Assembly (NCBI RefSeq): GCF_002234675.1
Contig: NC_019866.2
Span: forward strand, 19,947,311-20,011,310
Length of the DNA stretch: 64,000 bases
Direction: 5' to 3'
DNA from: Oryzias latipes
Taxonomy: Eukaryota > Chordata > Actinopteri > Beloniformes > Adrianichthyidae
The translations under genes were made by a program, and so were the position numbers. Of the stretch, positions 37,401 through 47,852 are shown one piece after another. Numbering within the stretch: the stretch's first letter is position 1; every line of letters begins with the position of its first letter. The notes below the pieces were generated by a model that saw only the letters and a program-made list of their open reading frames with translations, did not search any database and was not told where the DNA came from.

Positions 37401-40400
37401 AATTTTTCAATGTTTGTAGGAAAAAAAGACAAAAATGTGTCTGGAGGTTTAAACATTTCCATCCAGCGCCTCTCCTCTGCATTTTTCAGCTTTTAAACAC
37501 ATCCAGACACGTCCTTTTTGGGGGGAAAACGCATCAGGATCTTAAAATAAAGCACATACTTGAATATTTTCTGTTAAAAGAACATGTTTTGTAGTCCTTG
37601 GTGTCTTAAAACAGAATGAAAGTGATGCTGCCTTTGCAGAAACTGGATTTTCTCAGATGGTTTCAGTGTAGCTGCAGATTCTTAACACATCTAGGGAGTA
37701 ATTTAACTCAAACTGATGCCTTGAAAAGCTAAGTCTTTATTAAATATATATTTGTTTTTAGCGCGATCCTCAAACTTGAACTTAGTGTGATTTTAAAAAG
37801 TCTTGTAATGAAGTTTCTCAAATCTGTAGACACCTTTTTAGAGGGGAAAAAACAAAAACTAAGACAGAAATAAAACCAATTTCTTTAAGAGGAAATTGTG
37901 TTTTTTATTCTTTTTAACATGTTCTTGTGGCATTTTTTTGATGATGGAGGACATGTATAAAGAAATCTAAGCATAAAGTTGTATTTCTGAGTATTTCTTC
38001 GTTCAAATCATAGTGAATCAGGAGCAGATGAAAAAGATTGTAGGTCTGACGTAGAACTTACAACAGCGAGCCACCAGCTTCCTGCTCTGCTCCATTCTGA
38101 TGAATCCATATCCAGAAGACTCGATCCATGTACGTCTCTGTTTTCCTCGTCTGAGCTGAAATCAGGATCAAAACTGCACAGCTAGGTGGCTCTGGTATGC
38201 CTCACCATTTTTGTTGCACCAGTGATGTTGGGCGGCTGTAAGCTAGCAGAAGAGAGTGTAAACAGAGGGGTTGTTGGGAAATGAGGGCAGGCTTACTATG
38301 CACCTACAATTCAGAGGTGAATTTCTAGTAAACCTACTGCCGCTCTGTAGAAACTTTGTCCAAAAAAACCACACAGGTTCTTTTAATTTTAGCTAAAATG
38401 GCAAAATCAGAATTAAATGACCACTAGGAACACTTTGAAATGGATCATTAGATGGTCTGAATGGGACTCAAACGAAAAATCTGCCGCACTTAAAGCAAAA
38501 CTTTCTTCTTGGGGGCAAATTAATTGACAGTAATTGTTCACCTTTACTTAGAGCTCAGAATTTGATCTTTTTTTTTGTCCATTTTTATTTACCGTAATTT
38601 CCGGACTACAAGCCGCTACTTTTTTCCTGCGCTTACAGTCCTGCGGCTTATTCAGTGACGCGGCTAATTATTGGATTTTATTGGCGGCCGCCATGTATGT
38701 ATTTTTGGACACAGTGAATGGTTTGAATTCTCTAACATCAAACACAAGTCATTTGTTTTTCAACACACCTCTAAGCAGCCAAACAGCATGGACCTGACTT
38801 CAGGTCTTAGACACTTCAGTCATGGTTCAACAAAACGAAACACGCATGTCCAGCCGCATCCCAGAATCCTTTGGTGCCATTAGACCCAACGTGCACGTGA
38901 TCGCCGCTACAATATGATGAAGCTTTCAAGATAAAAGCAATAATTAAAAGCAGCGTGAAAAAATCACCAACGGGTTTGGAAAAGCCGGTCAGCTGCGTGA
39001 CGGAGAGAACAGCGCATGCTCAGGAGTGCATTTACCTCTGAGTCATAGTGACTCGGCTGGCTGCACGTAAATATGTGGCAATAATATCAGCCTTTATTTT
39101 GTCGGGACACGACTGGAAACACAAATTGACGTGGTCGTTTTAACGGTTTCTAAGGACTGAGCAGAGTTTTGCATTGAAACGCTCACAGCCTCCGTGTGAG
39201 CTGGAGACTGCGTGTCGTGTGAGCTGCGGGGCCGATGGCAGTCTGAAGGCTCCCACACGTAACAACGCATCCGCCCCTCATACACAAAACGTACAGTATT
39301 AAGTCCGATTGCTCTGCACAGACACGATTTGCTCCGTCCACCGGCGCAATGGGGACGAAGCGCTCCTCCCTGTAGCCGCGCTGGCCAGAGCTGTCGGAAT
39401 AGATAGGAAGGGGAGACAAGGAGCGCGCGGGAGCGCGGAGGCGTCGAGCCATTCTGCAGGCTGCAGCCAGGGCTTACTCGAGGCGTCCGCGGAGCAAGTG
39501 TTTGTTGTGGAAGGAAACTTCTGACCCACGCGCCGCGAGGAGGCGCGCGTATCGCGCTGAGGCACGCGCTTTTCAGTCGTCGCTGCTTTATTTTACTAGC
39601 GTGTTTTTTAACCAGCCTGTTACTCCCATAACGCTGCCGCGACACAAGCGGAAGGAGAGCTTTACCCGTTCACCCCTCCATGCACTGCTGCTACTTGCTC
39701 ATTCTTAAACACGTACAACAGAATGGCGAGCCGGGCGTTGGCCCCGCCTTTAGCCCCTAAGACTCATGGGAAATGGGGGATCGGGGATGTAAATTTCCTC
39801 ATCATAACTGAGGGATGTAATGTTGATTTATATGGTTACTGTTTGTAATTTTATGTGTGATACCTAGATTGTCAATAAGTTAAAAAAAATAAAAATAAAA
39901 TAAAAACCATAACTGAGGAACTTGTGAACAGAATAGAGGTGCATACTGTTTGGCAGATGCAGATAGACTCAAATACATGAGCCTGAGGCAAAAATGACTC
40001 CACCCACTGTGTGCTAATAAAGCACACTTACACTCTGAGTCAGGAAGTGAACCGTCAGGATGACAATTTTGCTTAATTCATGCGGCTTGTACCCCGACGC
40101 GGCTTGTGTATGTATAAAATTAGTTAAACACGTGAAAATGGGTGGGTGCGGCTAATAATCGGGTGCGCTTTGTAGTCCGGAATTTACGGTATGTATCCAG
40201 GTTTACTTTCATTCAGCTAGTGTCCCTCTAACAAAACCGACTGATCTTTTTTCTTTCATCTTCCTAACGTGCTTCTGCTCTCTCTGCAGCCTATTCCCAC
40301 ATAGTGGAGAACACAGCATTTTTTGGCGATGTGGCGCTGCGTTTCCCACGTATTGTGCACCACTATTATGACCGCAATGCCGACTGGGGAGGCCTGCTGC

Positions 40401-41371
40401 GCTGGGGGCTGAACTTCTGCAACCAGACAGGAGTCTTCACAGGAGGAGCCCACCAGCACGTCCTGACTCTTGTAAGAGCGTAAAAACTTTCTTCCGCTTT
40501 CATGCTTTCTGAGCCGGCTGCACAGAAATGCAGATTCTTCTGGAGCCAAATCACGATGACATCATCTGGGAAATGTCAGGAATGAAGCTGTTTCTTTATT
40601 TTTGCCTCAAAGATGTGAACAGATTTTTGTGTCTATTGCTGGCTAAAAGCAGAATTCAATATCAGAGCAGGTTGAAGTGGAAACATTTCACTGCAGGGGA
40701 TGGAGGGGAAAAAATGGAAGCCTTGCAATAAAGCAGCAGACTGCAACAAAGAGAAAAAACTGCAGCAGCATGGTGGAGGTTTGGCTGTAGGTTATGCACT
40801 TTCAAAATAGACGTCTGCTGCAAAAAAGATTAAAATACTCCATCAATTTCCACCTTAATGGGGGAAAAATTTAAATAAACGTCTTCTCCTTTATAATTAT
40901 TAAATGAAACTTCAGTGGGATTATTCTGTGGTTTTTCGTGGTGGACCAGGAGGGTTAAGTCTTCGTTTTTTTGAATCCTTAAATCATTTTCAAGCTGCAG
41001 AAACTTCCCACTTTGCCCAAAAGCATCACAGATCACCGTGCTCCTCTCATTTCTTGTGTTCATATTTCAGATGTCACAGGAGCTGGGCATAACGGAGAAA
41101 GCCCCAGACTTTATAAACCCGTACCGCACAGAGAGAGATGATGTAAGTAAGAGAATAACCAGAAAGAAAGAAACTTTACTGTAATGCTCCGTTCTGTGGT
41201 TGCTTTTCAAATAAAAATAGCAAATATCTCTTTTGTTTTGCGTAGGTCCTTCACACCGCTGAAGCTTTCCAAAAAATCCTCAGAGAGGAGGAGAAGAGGA
41301 GGAGGAAGGAAGAAAAGAGGAAAGAGATCAGGAAAGGTCCTCGCATCTCCCGCTCTCGCTCCGAGCTATAA
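34402..41371 (+). CDS. ccdc134: CCDC134, secreted/ER coiled-coil domain protein 134
   Basis: Complete coding sequence in six exons: 34402-34504 (exon from 34371), 34582-34703, 35130-35214, 40290-40471, 41071-41142 and 41246-41371. It totals 229 codons plus stop, the same length as human CCDC134. Residues 1 to about 19 ([19 protein letters not shown]) form a signal peptide. The core contains the family-typical stretches [38 protein letters not shown] and NFCNQTGVF. The C-terminus is a charged helix ([20 protein letters not shown]) followed by [11 protein letters not shown]. The final SEL resembles an ER-retrieval signal, consistent with published ER and secreted roles. Human CCDC134 has been linked to ERK/JNK signalling, bone disease and the ER chaperone gp96. 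Gene order MEI1-CCDC134-SREBF2 is as in human. Intron 2 is only 77 bases; intron 4 is 5 kb and full of mobile elements. The start is the first ATG of the exon and begins the signal peptide. Confidence 0.95.
34704..35129. other. CCDC134 intron 3
   Basis: Ordinary intron of 426 bases. Nothing recognised. Confidence 0.7.
35242..36408 (+). repeat. ~600 bp interspersed repeat, copy E, interrupted by other elements
   Basis: Family landmarks are ccagatggtcttttaatgac, caacctaacattaccgatgc, gcgagcaatgttggagcttt, then tactcagaaatgcaattctg. Two other repeats lie inside it: about 35350-35465, with ggcctcgagggccggcctcc, and the inverted-repeat element at 35692-36194. This copy is therefore older than both insertions. 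Confidence 0.7.
35692..36194. mobile_element. Nonautonomous DNA element nested in repeat copy E
   Basis: Left end tatttttcagagtataagtc, right end gcgactaatagtcctaaaaa after gtgtgacttatgctccgaag. The reverse complement of the right end aligns with the left end over about 40 bases. About 500 bp, no coding frame. It interrupts the surrounding ~600 bp repeat. Confidence 0.6.
36409..37879. other. CCDC134 intron 4, unassigned part
   Basis: AT-rich intron. No exon or clear repeat recognised. Confidence 0.6.
37880..38475 (-). repeat. ~600 bp interspersed repeat, copy F (reverse)
   Basis: Reverse copy with ttaacatgttcttgtggcat, atttctgagtatttcttcgt, catttttgttgcaccagtga and gtgaatttctagtaaac, each matching copy C. 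It ends with gatggtctgaatgggactca. Confidence 0.75.
38590..40191. mobile_element. 1.6 kb terminal-inverted-repeat DNA element with GC-rich interior
   Basis: The left end (taccgtaatttccggactac, then aagccgct) and right end (gcgctttgtagtccggaatt, then tacggta) are inverted copies of about 28 bases. TA lies at each outer edge and could be a TA target duplication. Subterminal gcggcttattcagtgacgcggc on the left and gcggcttgtaccccgacgcggc on the right are also related. The interior at 39180-39720 is strongly CpG-rich. No transposase domain was recognised: the 183-codon minus-strand frame at 39094-39645 is Arg/Ser/Pro-rich with overlapping frames, as GC-rich DNA gives by chance. Lies in CCDC134 intron 4, upstream of exon 40290-40471. 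Confidence 0.75.
40472..41070. other. CCDC134 intron 5
   Basis: Intron of 599 bases with nothing recognised; a charged minus-strand frame at 40830-41063 shows no known pattern. Confidence 0.6.
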
Positions 41372-42143
41372 CGCAGCGTTCCTCCTCTTGAGGAGCGGAG
41401 TAAAGGAGAACAGGAGCTGGGAGCGAGAGCACGGTCCACAAGGAGCAGCCAATCTTGTAGACCGAGGATTGGGAGGACAGCGAGCAAAACGGAGGCGGCT
41501 GTCACTGAAACAAAAGCCAGGAGCTGCGATGTTAACAGGAGAAAAATCCTCAGTGTGACAAAAAAAAGGGGGGTTGAGGAGGTTAGTCAGAGTCCAACGA
41601 GACTTGAACCATCAGCTGTCGTTTAGAATCGGAGAATTTCATGGAGGGAAATGCATTTCTGAACATATGGGGGTTATCTAAGTGAACTTTGGGGTGTTAT
41701 TTAGCAGCAGTGGCATCAGGAGTTTACTTGAAACTTTGATAATCCAAAATTTACCGTCCGATCTAGATGCAGTGTGCGAGTGTGTGTGTGCGTGTGTGTG
41801 TGTAAAACCCATACGCTTTATAAATGTGTGAATGCATACATTCCACTGGTTTAGGTTCAGCTATGAAGTAAACATTATATTAAGGGACTTTTCTGATGGG
41901 ATCTCATATAACTTTGCCTATAAATGTTATTTCTTTGTTGTTCTCATCAAAGGGGCACAAACATTTTGTTGTGTTGGATTTTTGTATGCAGTATGTAACC
42001 CTGCAGTTGCCTCTAAATACCTTTAATTTTTGTTTTCATTTGCTGGGACTTCATGTATTTTATGGTTGAAATGTTTGTGTAAATTTATGACTGTTAAAAA
42101 TAAATGTCTATTCAGAGAAGGAATATTATTGCTGCAGAATAAA
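41372..42143 (+). other. ccdc134: CCDC134 3' untranslated region with polyadenylation signals
   Basis: Follows the stop codon. A short TG repeat lies near 41780. AATAAA hexamers occur at 42099-42104 and 42138-42143. The AT-rich stretch from there to about 42880 has purine-rich runs and no gene. Confidence 0.7.
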
Positions 42144-42967
42144 CAAGCCATTTTGTAAGAACTATAAACGAAATAAATCAACTCTGATATCTTTAACCTA
42201 AACTATTTTTTAAGTGTGTTGTGGTGTTGCATTTGCTGACTGAATGTTACTTAATCTGAAGTGTATAGGAACACGAAATTGTTTAAACCTTAAAAAAATC
42301 CAAACCTCTAATTAAAAACTGACTAGTACAAACAGAAAAACATGACAAAAAAAGAAAGAAGAAAAAAGTTGAAATTTTACAAGAATAAAGTTAAATTGAG
42401 GGAAAACCCAATTTTACAAGAATGACAATTAAAGAGATTATAATATAATGGGAAAAAAAGTCGAAATAAATTGTATTAGACTAAAGATGTGTAAGTTATG
42501 AGGAAAAAAGTCATTAATTGTGAAAAAAATCTCCATATTCTAAGAATGAAGTTGTACATCTTAGAAGTCGTAAACAAAAACTATCCTGTAATGTCTTAAA
42601 TCATAAAAATCTATTTAATCCCTTTTTTTTTTAGAAAATTGTCATTTATTTTAAATCATAAATTTATGATTTGTATTACTTTTCTGTCTAAAATTGTTGA
42701 CTTTCTACTCTTATATTAAAACCTTTTGTCATTTTTCTCTCTCACATATTTTGTTTTACTTTTATGGTGGCCCTATTACTCTGCTGTAAAAACAAAAAAC
42801 GTGAAAAAGTTTTTGAAATCGGAATTACTTAAGTTATTTTGTTTGTGTATTTGTTTGTTTGTGACAGTGAAGTAAACAGAGCCTTGTCCTTGTCGCTACT
42901 CCCCCAGTGGTCATTTAAGGAACTGCAAGGTTTTACTGCTTCCGGGTCGTGACGTTTGACTCCTGAA

Positions 42968-42984
42968 CCAGCAGGGGGCAGCAG
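42968..42984 (+). promoter_or_regulatory. CTCF-type motif upstream of the GIMAP-like gene
   Basis: The sequence ccagcagggggcagcag agrees with the vertebrate CTCF core (CCASYAGRKGGCRS type) at every core position. It lies about 110 bases upstream of the GIMAP-like start codon, in a short GC-richer block that also holds a TGACGT at 42953. It stands between the CCDC134 end and the new gene, where an insulator would fit. Binding is inferred from sequence only. Confidence 0.55.
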
Positions 42985-43091
42985 ACTGTCAGTCACAACA
43001 GTGTTTACATCTCGAGACTGAGCAGAGTTTAGCCCCTGACCTTAGTCCTTTGTCTCCCAGGATGAAATGGAAACCTTAACCATAAGTACAA

Positions 43092-45650
43092 ATGCCTTCA
43101 AACTTTAAAGAAGAAGGTAAGTTTTTGTTTTTATTCATCTTCTACCGGTACCTGTTTTTTTTATCATGTTGTTAGTATCTGACCCACTTAGTTAAATAAC
43201 TGAAGTTTTTAGTGCAATTTCTAACGATTATATGTGTTCAAACTCGACCTTTACATCTGAAGTTTGACTGAATGGCCTCGTTAAGCGTTGTTATGAATGA
43301 AGTAATGAATAGTTGGTGTTTTAGGCCTTCGTGTTTGAAGCTAATTGTTTGACTTTTGTGTGCAGAACCGTCCGGAACCGCGGACAGCATTTATGCTAGT
43401 TCACAAGATAGAGGCGCGTGACGCTAACCCAGAAAAACCCACCAAGTTCTCTCTCCCTTAATCACTAAATCACTGTAATGAAAATAAAAGAAAAACGAGT
43501 CTACCAATCAAATTTAGAGCCTCGGTTATTTTAGTGCAGGATAAGCTAAATGGTGTACTCCATATGTGTAATTATTGGAGTATTACTTTGTGTAATGCAG
43601 TTATTGAAACAAGAAAAAAACAAAATTTCTGCATTTTTTTCCAATTAAAGTGTAGAAATGCTTCAGCTGTTTTCACAAACTAAGTCAGTATTATAGCTGG
43701 TGTTTGTTTCTGTTGGGATTAAGCTTTTATAAGACAGCTGTGAAAATGGATGAACTATTTTACAAAATAAAAATGTCTCTTCTAGTTTTTCCTGCAGGTG
43801 AACAGAAAGTGAAAGAAGAACCTGTTGACATGGAGGTGGACGAAGAAGGTAAAACCTTAAGCAATGAGGAAGTCAGACTCGTCCTCATTGGGAAGACTGG
43901 ATCTGGGAAAAGCGCGTCTGGGAACACCATCCTGGGCCGCAAGCAGTTCCTGTCGCAGATCAGCGCCAGCTCTGTCACACGGATCTGTGAGCTTGGTAGC
44001 GCTGAGGTCATGGTAGAAGAGGACACAGAGGAAGATGGACTGGCTGCCAAAAAGGAAAGTAAGAGGAGAATTACAGTGGTGGACATGCCTGGTTTTGGAG
44101 ACACTCACCTCACTGAGGAGGAGACTCATGCAGAAATAGCCAAGTGTATTTCCATCTCTGCGCCTGGTCCTCATGCTTTCCTCCTGGTTGTGCCAGTAGG
44201 ACGATATACAGACTGTGAGGACCAGGCTGTTTGCCAGTTGATCAAGATCTTTGGAGAAGCTGCTGTTCTTCATCACACCATCATCCTTTTCACTAGAGGG
44301 GATGACCTGGAAAACATGACGATTGAAGATTATCTGGAGACTGCACCAGCTGGCCTCAAAGCTCTGATTGCAAGGTGTGGAGGAAGATACCATGTCTTCA
44401 ACAACAAAGATACCAACAACTCAGTGCAAATACAGAAACTACTGTTGAAAGTGGAAAAATTGGTTAAGCAGAGTAACAGAGGGTTTTATAGTAATGAGAT
44501 GTTTTTAGAGGCAGAGGCTGCCATCAGAGACGAGCAGACGAAATTGCTAAAGGAGCGAGGGCCTGCAGATGATTCAGATCAGGACGAGAATACACTACCA
44601 AAACGAAGAAAACAAGATTTGGAGCCAAATCATAGAGAGGAATCTGGTTTTAGGGTGGAAAGGTGGACAGAAGAAAGAAGAGATAACCCCTTTTCTCCTC
44701 TGAGAGGAAATGTTAGAGGCCGACATCAGGGTGGGAGCAGGTCGGTCAGCCAGCGGCGGACTCTTCGTTCATCCTTGGGTCGCATCAGAAGGGAAGCGGC
44801 TCTTTCTCCAAAGGTGCTGGAGAAAATTAAGATCCTGGTGGCCTCTGGGGCCACAGGCATGGCAGTGGGGGCTGCATTTGGAGCTGCCGTGCCGTTAGCT
44901 GCTGCAGCTGGAGTCTCTCTTGTGGGCAGTTCTGTTGGTTTTGCTGCCAGTCAGCTTGCTGGAATGTCGGTTGCAGGAGGTACGGGTATTGGGAAAGCGG
45001 TTGGTGCGATTGTGGCTGCAGCCTCAGGAAAAACTGCTGTGGCGTTAGGTGCAGCTACAGGTGTGGTTGTGGGCGGGTCCATCGGAGCTGTTGCTGGTAC
45101 TGAGGCTCTCGGCCCTCAGGAGGGCGCCCTAGATGCCCTTCAGCAAGTCAGTTTAGTAGGAGCGTCTGCTGTGGGGGTTGCAGCAGGTTTAGGTTGCACC
45201 TTGGGAGCTGGTGCAGCTTTAGGTGCAGCTCTGGAGGGAAGCAGCTTTAGTGCTGCAGCTCTCAGTGGAGCTGAAACTGCAGCTGTCGGAGCAGCAGATG
45301 CCGGCTCTGCAGCTGCAGCTCAGCTAACTTCAGCTGTGGCAGAACATGCAGCAGGCTCTGCTGGAACCATATCTGCAGGGACTCATCAGGGCACCTTTGC
45401 TGTGGCTCAGGATTTAGCTGCAAATGTTCCGGTGGTTGCTAGGACTGGCAGTGAGCTACAAGGATGCAGAGTAGCTACAACTTCTCGCCTTTTGAACGCA
45501 GTGGCTGAGATTGGAAAAGCTGCAGCAGGCTTCGCCCTGGCTGGAGGTCTGGTTGTGAAGGTGGTGAAGGAAAAAGTCAGAAGTTGTACAGGAACAGCAG
45601 GAACCAACTACTCTGAGAAATCATCCTATGAAGTCTACTGGAACAAATAA
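43092..45650 (+). CDS. GIMAP/AIG1-family GTPase with Ala/Gly-rich hydrophobic C-terminal region
   Basis: Two coding exons, 43092-43116 and 43798-45650, give about 625 residues. The start ATG (MPSNFKEEG) is chosen because exon 1 joins in phase across gtaagt/cctgcag. Residues 34-230 are an AIG1 G domain: P-loop GKTGSGKS at 40-47, switch DMPGFGDT at 104-111, FTRGDDLE at 173-180 with the GIMAP-style TRGD in place of NKxD, and FNNKD at 209-213. A charged linker follows. From about residue 355 to 605 the protein is dominated by Ala, Gly, Ser and Val, with repeated small-residue spacing (GAAFGAAVPLAAAAG, GGTGIGKAVGAIV, GVVVGGSIGAVAG), then a basic end. GIMAPs are membrane-tethered GTPases of lymphocytes and other cells, usually 200-350 residues, and teleosts have many. 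The length, the glycine-zipper-like C-terminus and the location are unusual. N-terminal VKEEP fits a SUMO acceptor consensus. Membrane insertion or self-assembly of the tail is inference. An in-frame ATG at 43704 lies in the intron and is not the start. Confidence 0.85.
43117..43797. other. Intron of the GIMAP-like gene
   Basis: 681-base AT-rich intron with a gtaagt donor and ttttcctgcag acceptor. Its last ~94 bases stay open in the frame of exon 2, which extends the apparent reading frame into the intron. Confidence 0.75.
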
Positions 45651-46260
45651 ATTCAAGCTAGGAGTCCAATTTTATGCAGTGGAATCATATTCATTTCTTG
45701 TGTACATATGATAAGTACATGCAGTGGCTTTCTCTCACTTTTAAGTTTTCAAATTGTTAGTAAGTTGAAGTGATTCACTAGAAGCTGTTTGCTTGAAACA
45801 AACAGAATTTGTACCCCAAAAAAACTATAATCTGAAGAGATTTTGGTTTGCTATTTAGATAAATACAAATATGATCAATATTATGTGTAATCATGTCATG
45901 AAAATAAACTCAAGGAAAAATAAACACTTGATTATTTGCACTCACAGATGACAGTGGGTGTTTGTACTACACTGTCTAACATTTATTATATAGCCCAAAC
46001 AGGAGCTTTGGACTTCTGTTCCTACCTCTGGTTTGGACCATCTAGAACCAGGAAATTATTTTTAAAATTTATTATTCTTATGTTTCCTAACAGATAAACA
46101 TGCACTTCTTTAGTTTTCCTACATTAACGATTATGTATTTTTCAAATGACTGATTTAATTCTGTTTACCAACTGGCATTTACCGTTAAGTGTTTTTTGTT
46201 ACCATTTCTCCACATAATGGAACAAAAGTATTTTAAGCACAATATGCACTAAATAATAAA
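45651..46260 (+). other. 3' untranslated region of the GIMAP-like gene
   Basis: AT-rich region after the stop. AATAAA occurs at 45903-45908 and 45919-45924, and further hexamers follow near 46254. The first pair gives a 3' UTR of about 270 bases. Confidence 0.6.
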
Positions 46261-46424
46261 AAGTATGTAAAATGACTTGAATGTATGCTGATTTATTTCT
46301 GTTTTTTGATATAAAACACCTTAAACCTGTCTTCTAATGTTCTATTTCTAAAGGCTTTTGCCTCACATCAAGAAGGCCCCCGGCTGGGAGACCTAAAACA
46401 GAACATCAATGGAGGACCTTTCTG

Positions 46425-46640
46425 TGTTCTCCCAGGGGACTCCAGCTTCCTCCCACTGCTTCATAGGTTAATTGGTGACTCTAAATGGTACCTAGGTGTG
46501 AGTGTACATGGGTGTGTGATGGCGACAGACTGGCGACCCGTCCAGGGTGTCCCCTGCCTTTGCCCACAAGTAGCCGGGATAGGCTCCAGCAGTCCAATGA
46601 CCCTGAAAGGGATAAAACAGTAAAGAAGATGAACGAATAA
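46425..46640 (+). repeat. LINE-type tail repeat
   Basis: Carries ctccagcttcctcccactgc, cataggttaattggtgactc, gacagactggcgacccgtcc and gggataggctccagcagtcc. The same order appears at 63778-64000. Lies between the GIMAP-like gene and SREBF2. Confidence 0.8.
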
Positions 46641-47399
46641 ATAAAAATAATAAACAAATAATTCAAAAAAAAAAATCTGGAGTCAAGTGTACCACAACAT
46701 TGCAGTTAGATGTTTCTAATTTACTTGCAGTTGAACCTGAGCACTATATCCACTAAGGTTTAAATGAGGAGGCTGCATGGCAGGTTAGGATGAGCTGGAC
46801 GTTGTGAGGGAACACAGCTAATTATGAATGGGAAGGCTGCTCAAATGAACTTCTCACACTGCAGATTTGTAGACTTACGGTACCTGTGACTGGGTGAGTT
46901 ATTGTGCTGATGTAGCACCGATGCTTTACAAGCGAGTAAATGTGCGAAACGGTATTTACACGCAACACAAAGCAGCCAAATGGTGAGGTGACAGGATAAA
47001 CTCTACCGCTCTTATATTTTAGACCCTTTTTTTTGCCTTTTTTATTCTTCATGTATATATACAAGCTTGTTGTTCAGTCCTTTATTAACTGTTGAATACT
47101 GCAAAAAAAGAACACATTTAAATGTTAAATACAAGTTTTATATTATTTTAGGTTTTACAAGCATTAGTTTCTTTAAAAATACTTATTTAAATATATGCGT
47201 TTTTATCATTTAAATATTTTATTAAAATAGAATTCAGAAAATGGTTAGAATTCAATAATTAAATGACAAAAGTTCCACATATTAACAGAAAATTTGATTT
47301 TCGCATAAGTAAATATTTTAAGATTTAAGTTGAGCTTATTTCTATCGCTGCTTTTAATTACAGTATTAATGTAAACTCATAAATAGTAACCGCCTGACG

Positions 47400-47852
47400 A
47401 ATCAGACTCTCCATTGCTCCTGTTTCCTTTATAAAGACAGGGGGCGCGGTTTATTCAAATGACACGCAGGCTTCTGATGGTTGACGTGCTATCAGACCAC
47501 GGTAAATCCCGCTCTGTCATTGGTCACTGATGACTGGTCCCATGACAAGAACAATTAGGTTTCCACCAATCAGATCCCGGCTTCAGCTCCGGAGTATGTT
47601 TGTGAATGACGTAATTAGCGTAAAACAAGATGGCGTCGCCTTGGCTGTAAATCGATGTAAAAGTGTTTATCGGAGTAAAAGTCAGCCTCTTTTGGCGGTT
47701 TATTGTTGTGTTACGACTACTTCGATACGGAACAAATATATCTAGCCGGTAGCTGAGCTGTAGGCAGGGCCCCTTCAGAGGAGGCGGTGGTTTGTGAGTG
47801 TCGTGTCCGGCAACCCCCGGCGGGAGAGTGCCGGAGAGCTGCTGCTGTCAGG
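47400..47852 (+). promoter_or_regulatory. srebf2: SREBF2 promoter and 5' untranslated region
   Basis: GC-richer block directly upstream of the SREBF2 start. It holds an inverted CCAAT box (attgg, 47519-47523), a direct CCAAT (47566-47570), a YY1-like aagatggcg (47627-47635), and a weak sterol-regulatory-like atcagaccac at 47491-47500 that matches 8 of 10 bases of ATCACCCCAC. In mammals the SREBF2 promoter pairs such a site with an NF-Y CCAAT box for self-activation. The transcription start is not determined. Confidence 0.55.

Noticed and set aside
39094-39645. 183-codon minus-strand open frame
   Set aside because: It lies in the GC-rich interior of an inverted-repeat element, other frames are also open, the composition is Arg/Ser/Pro-rich, and no domain is visible.
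43704-43797. In-frame ATG upstream of GIMAP-like exon 2 as the protein start
   Set aside because: A strong acceptor (ttttcctgcag) ends at 43797, and an upstream exon at 43092-43116 joins in phase with an acidic start; the 43704 region reads as intron.
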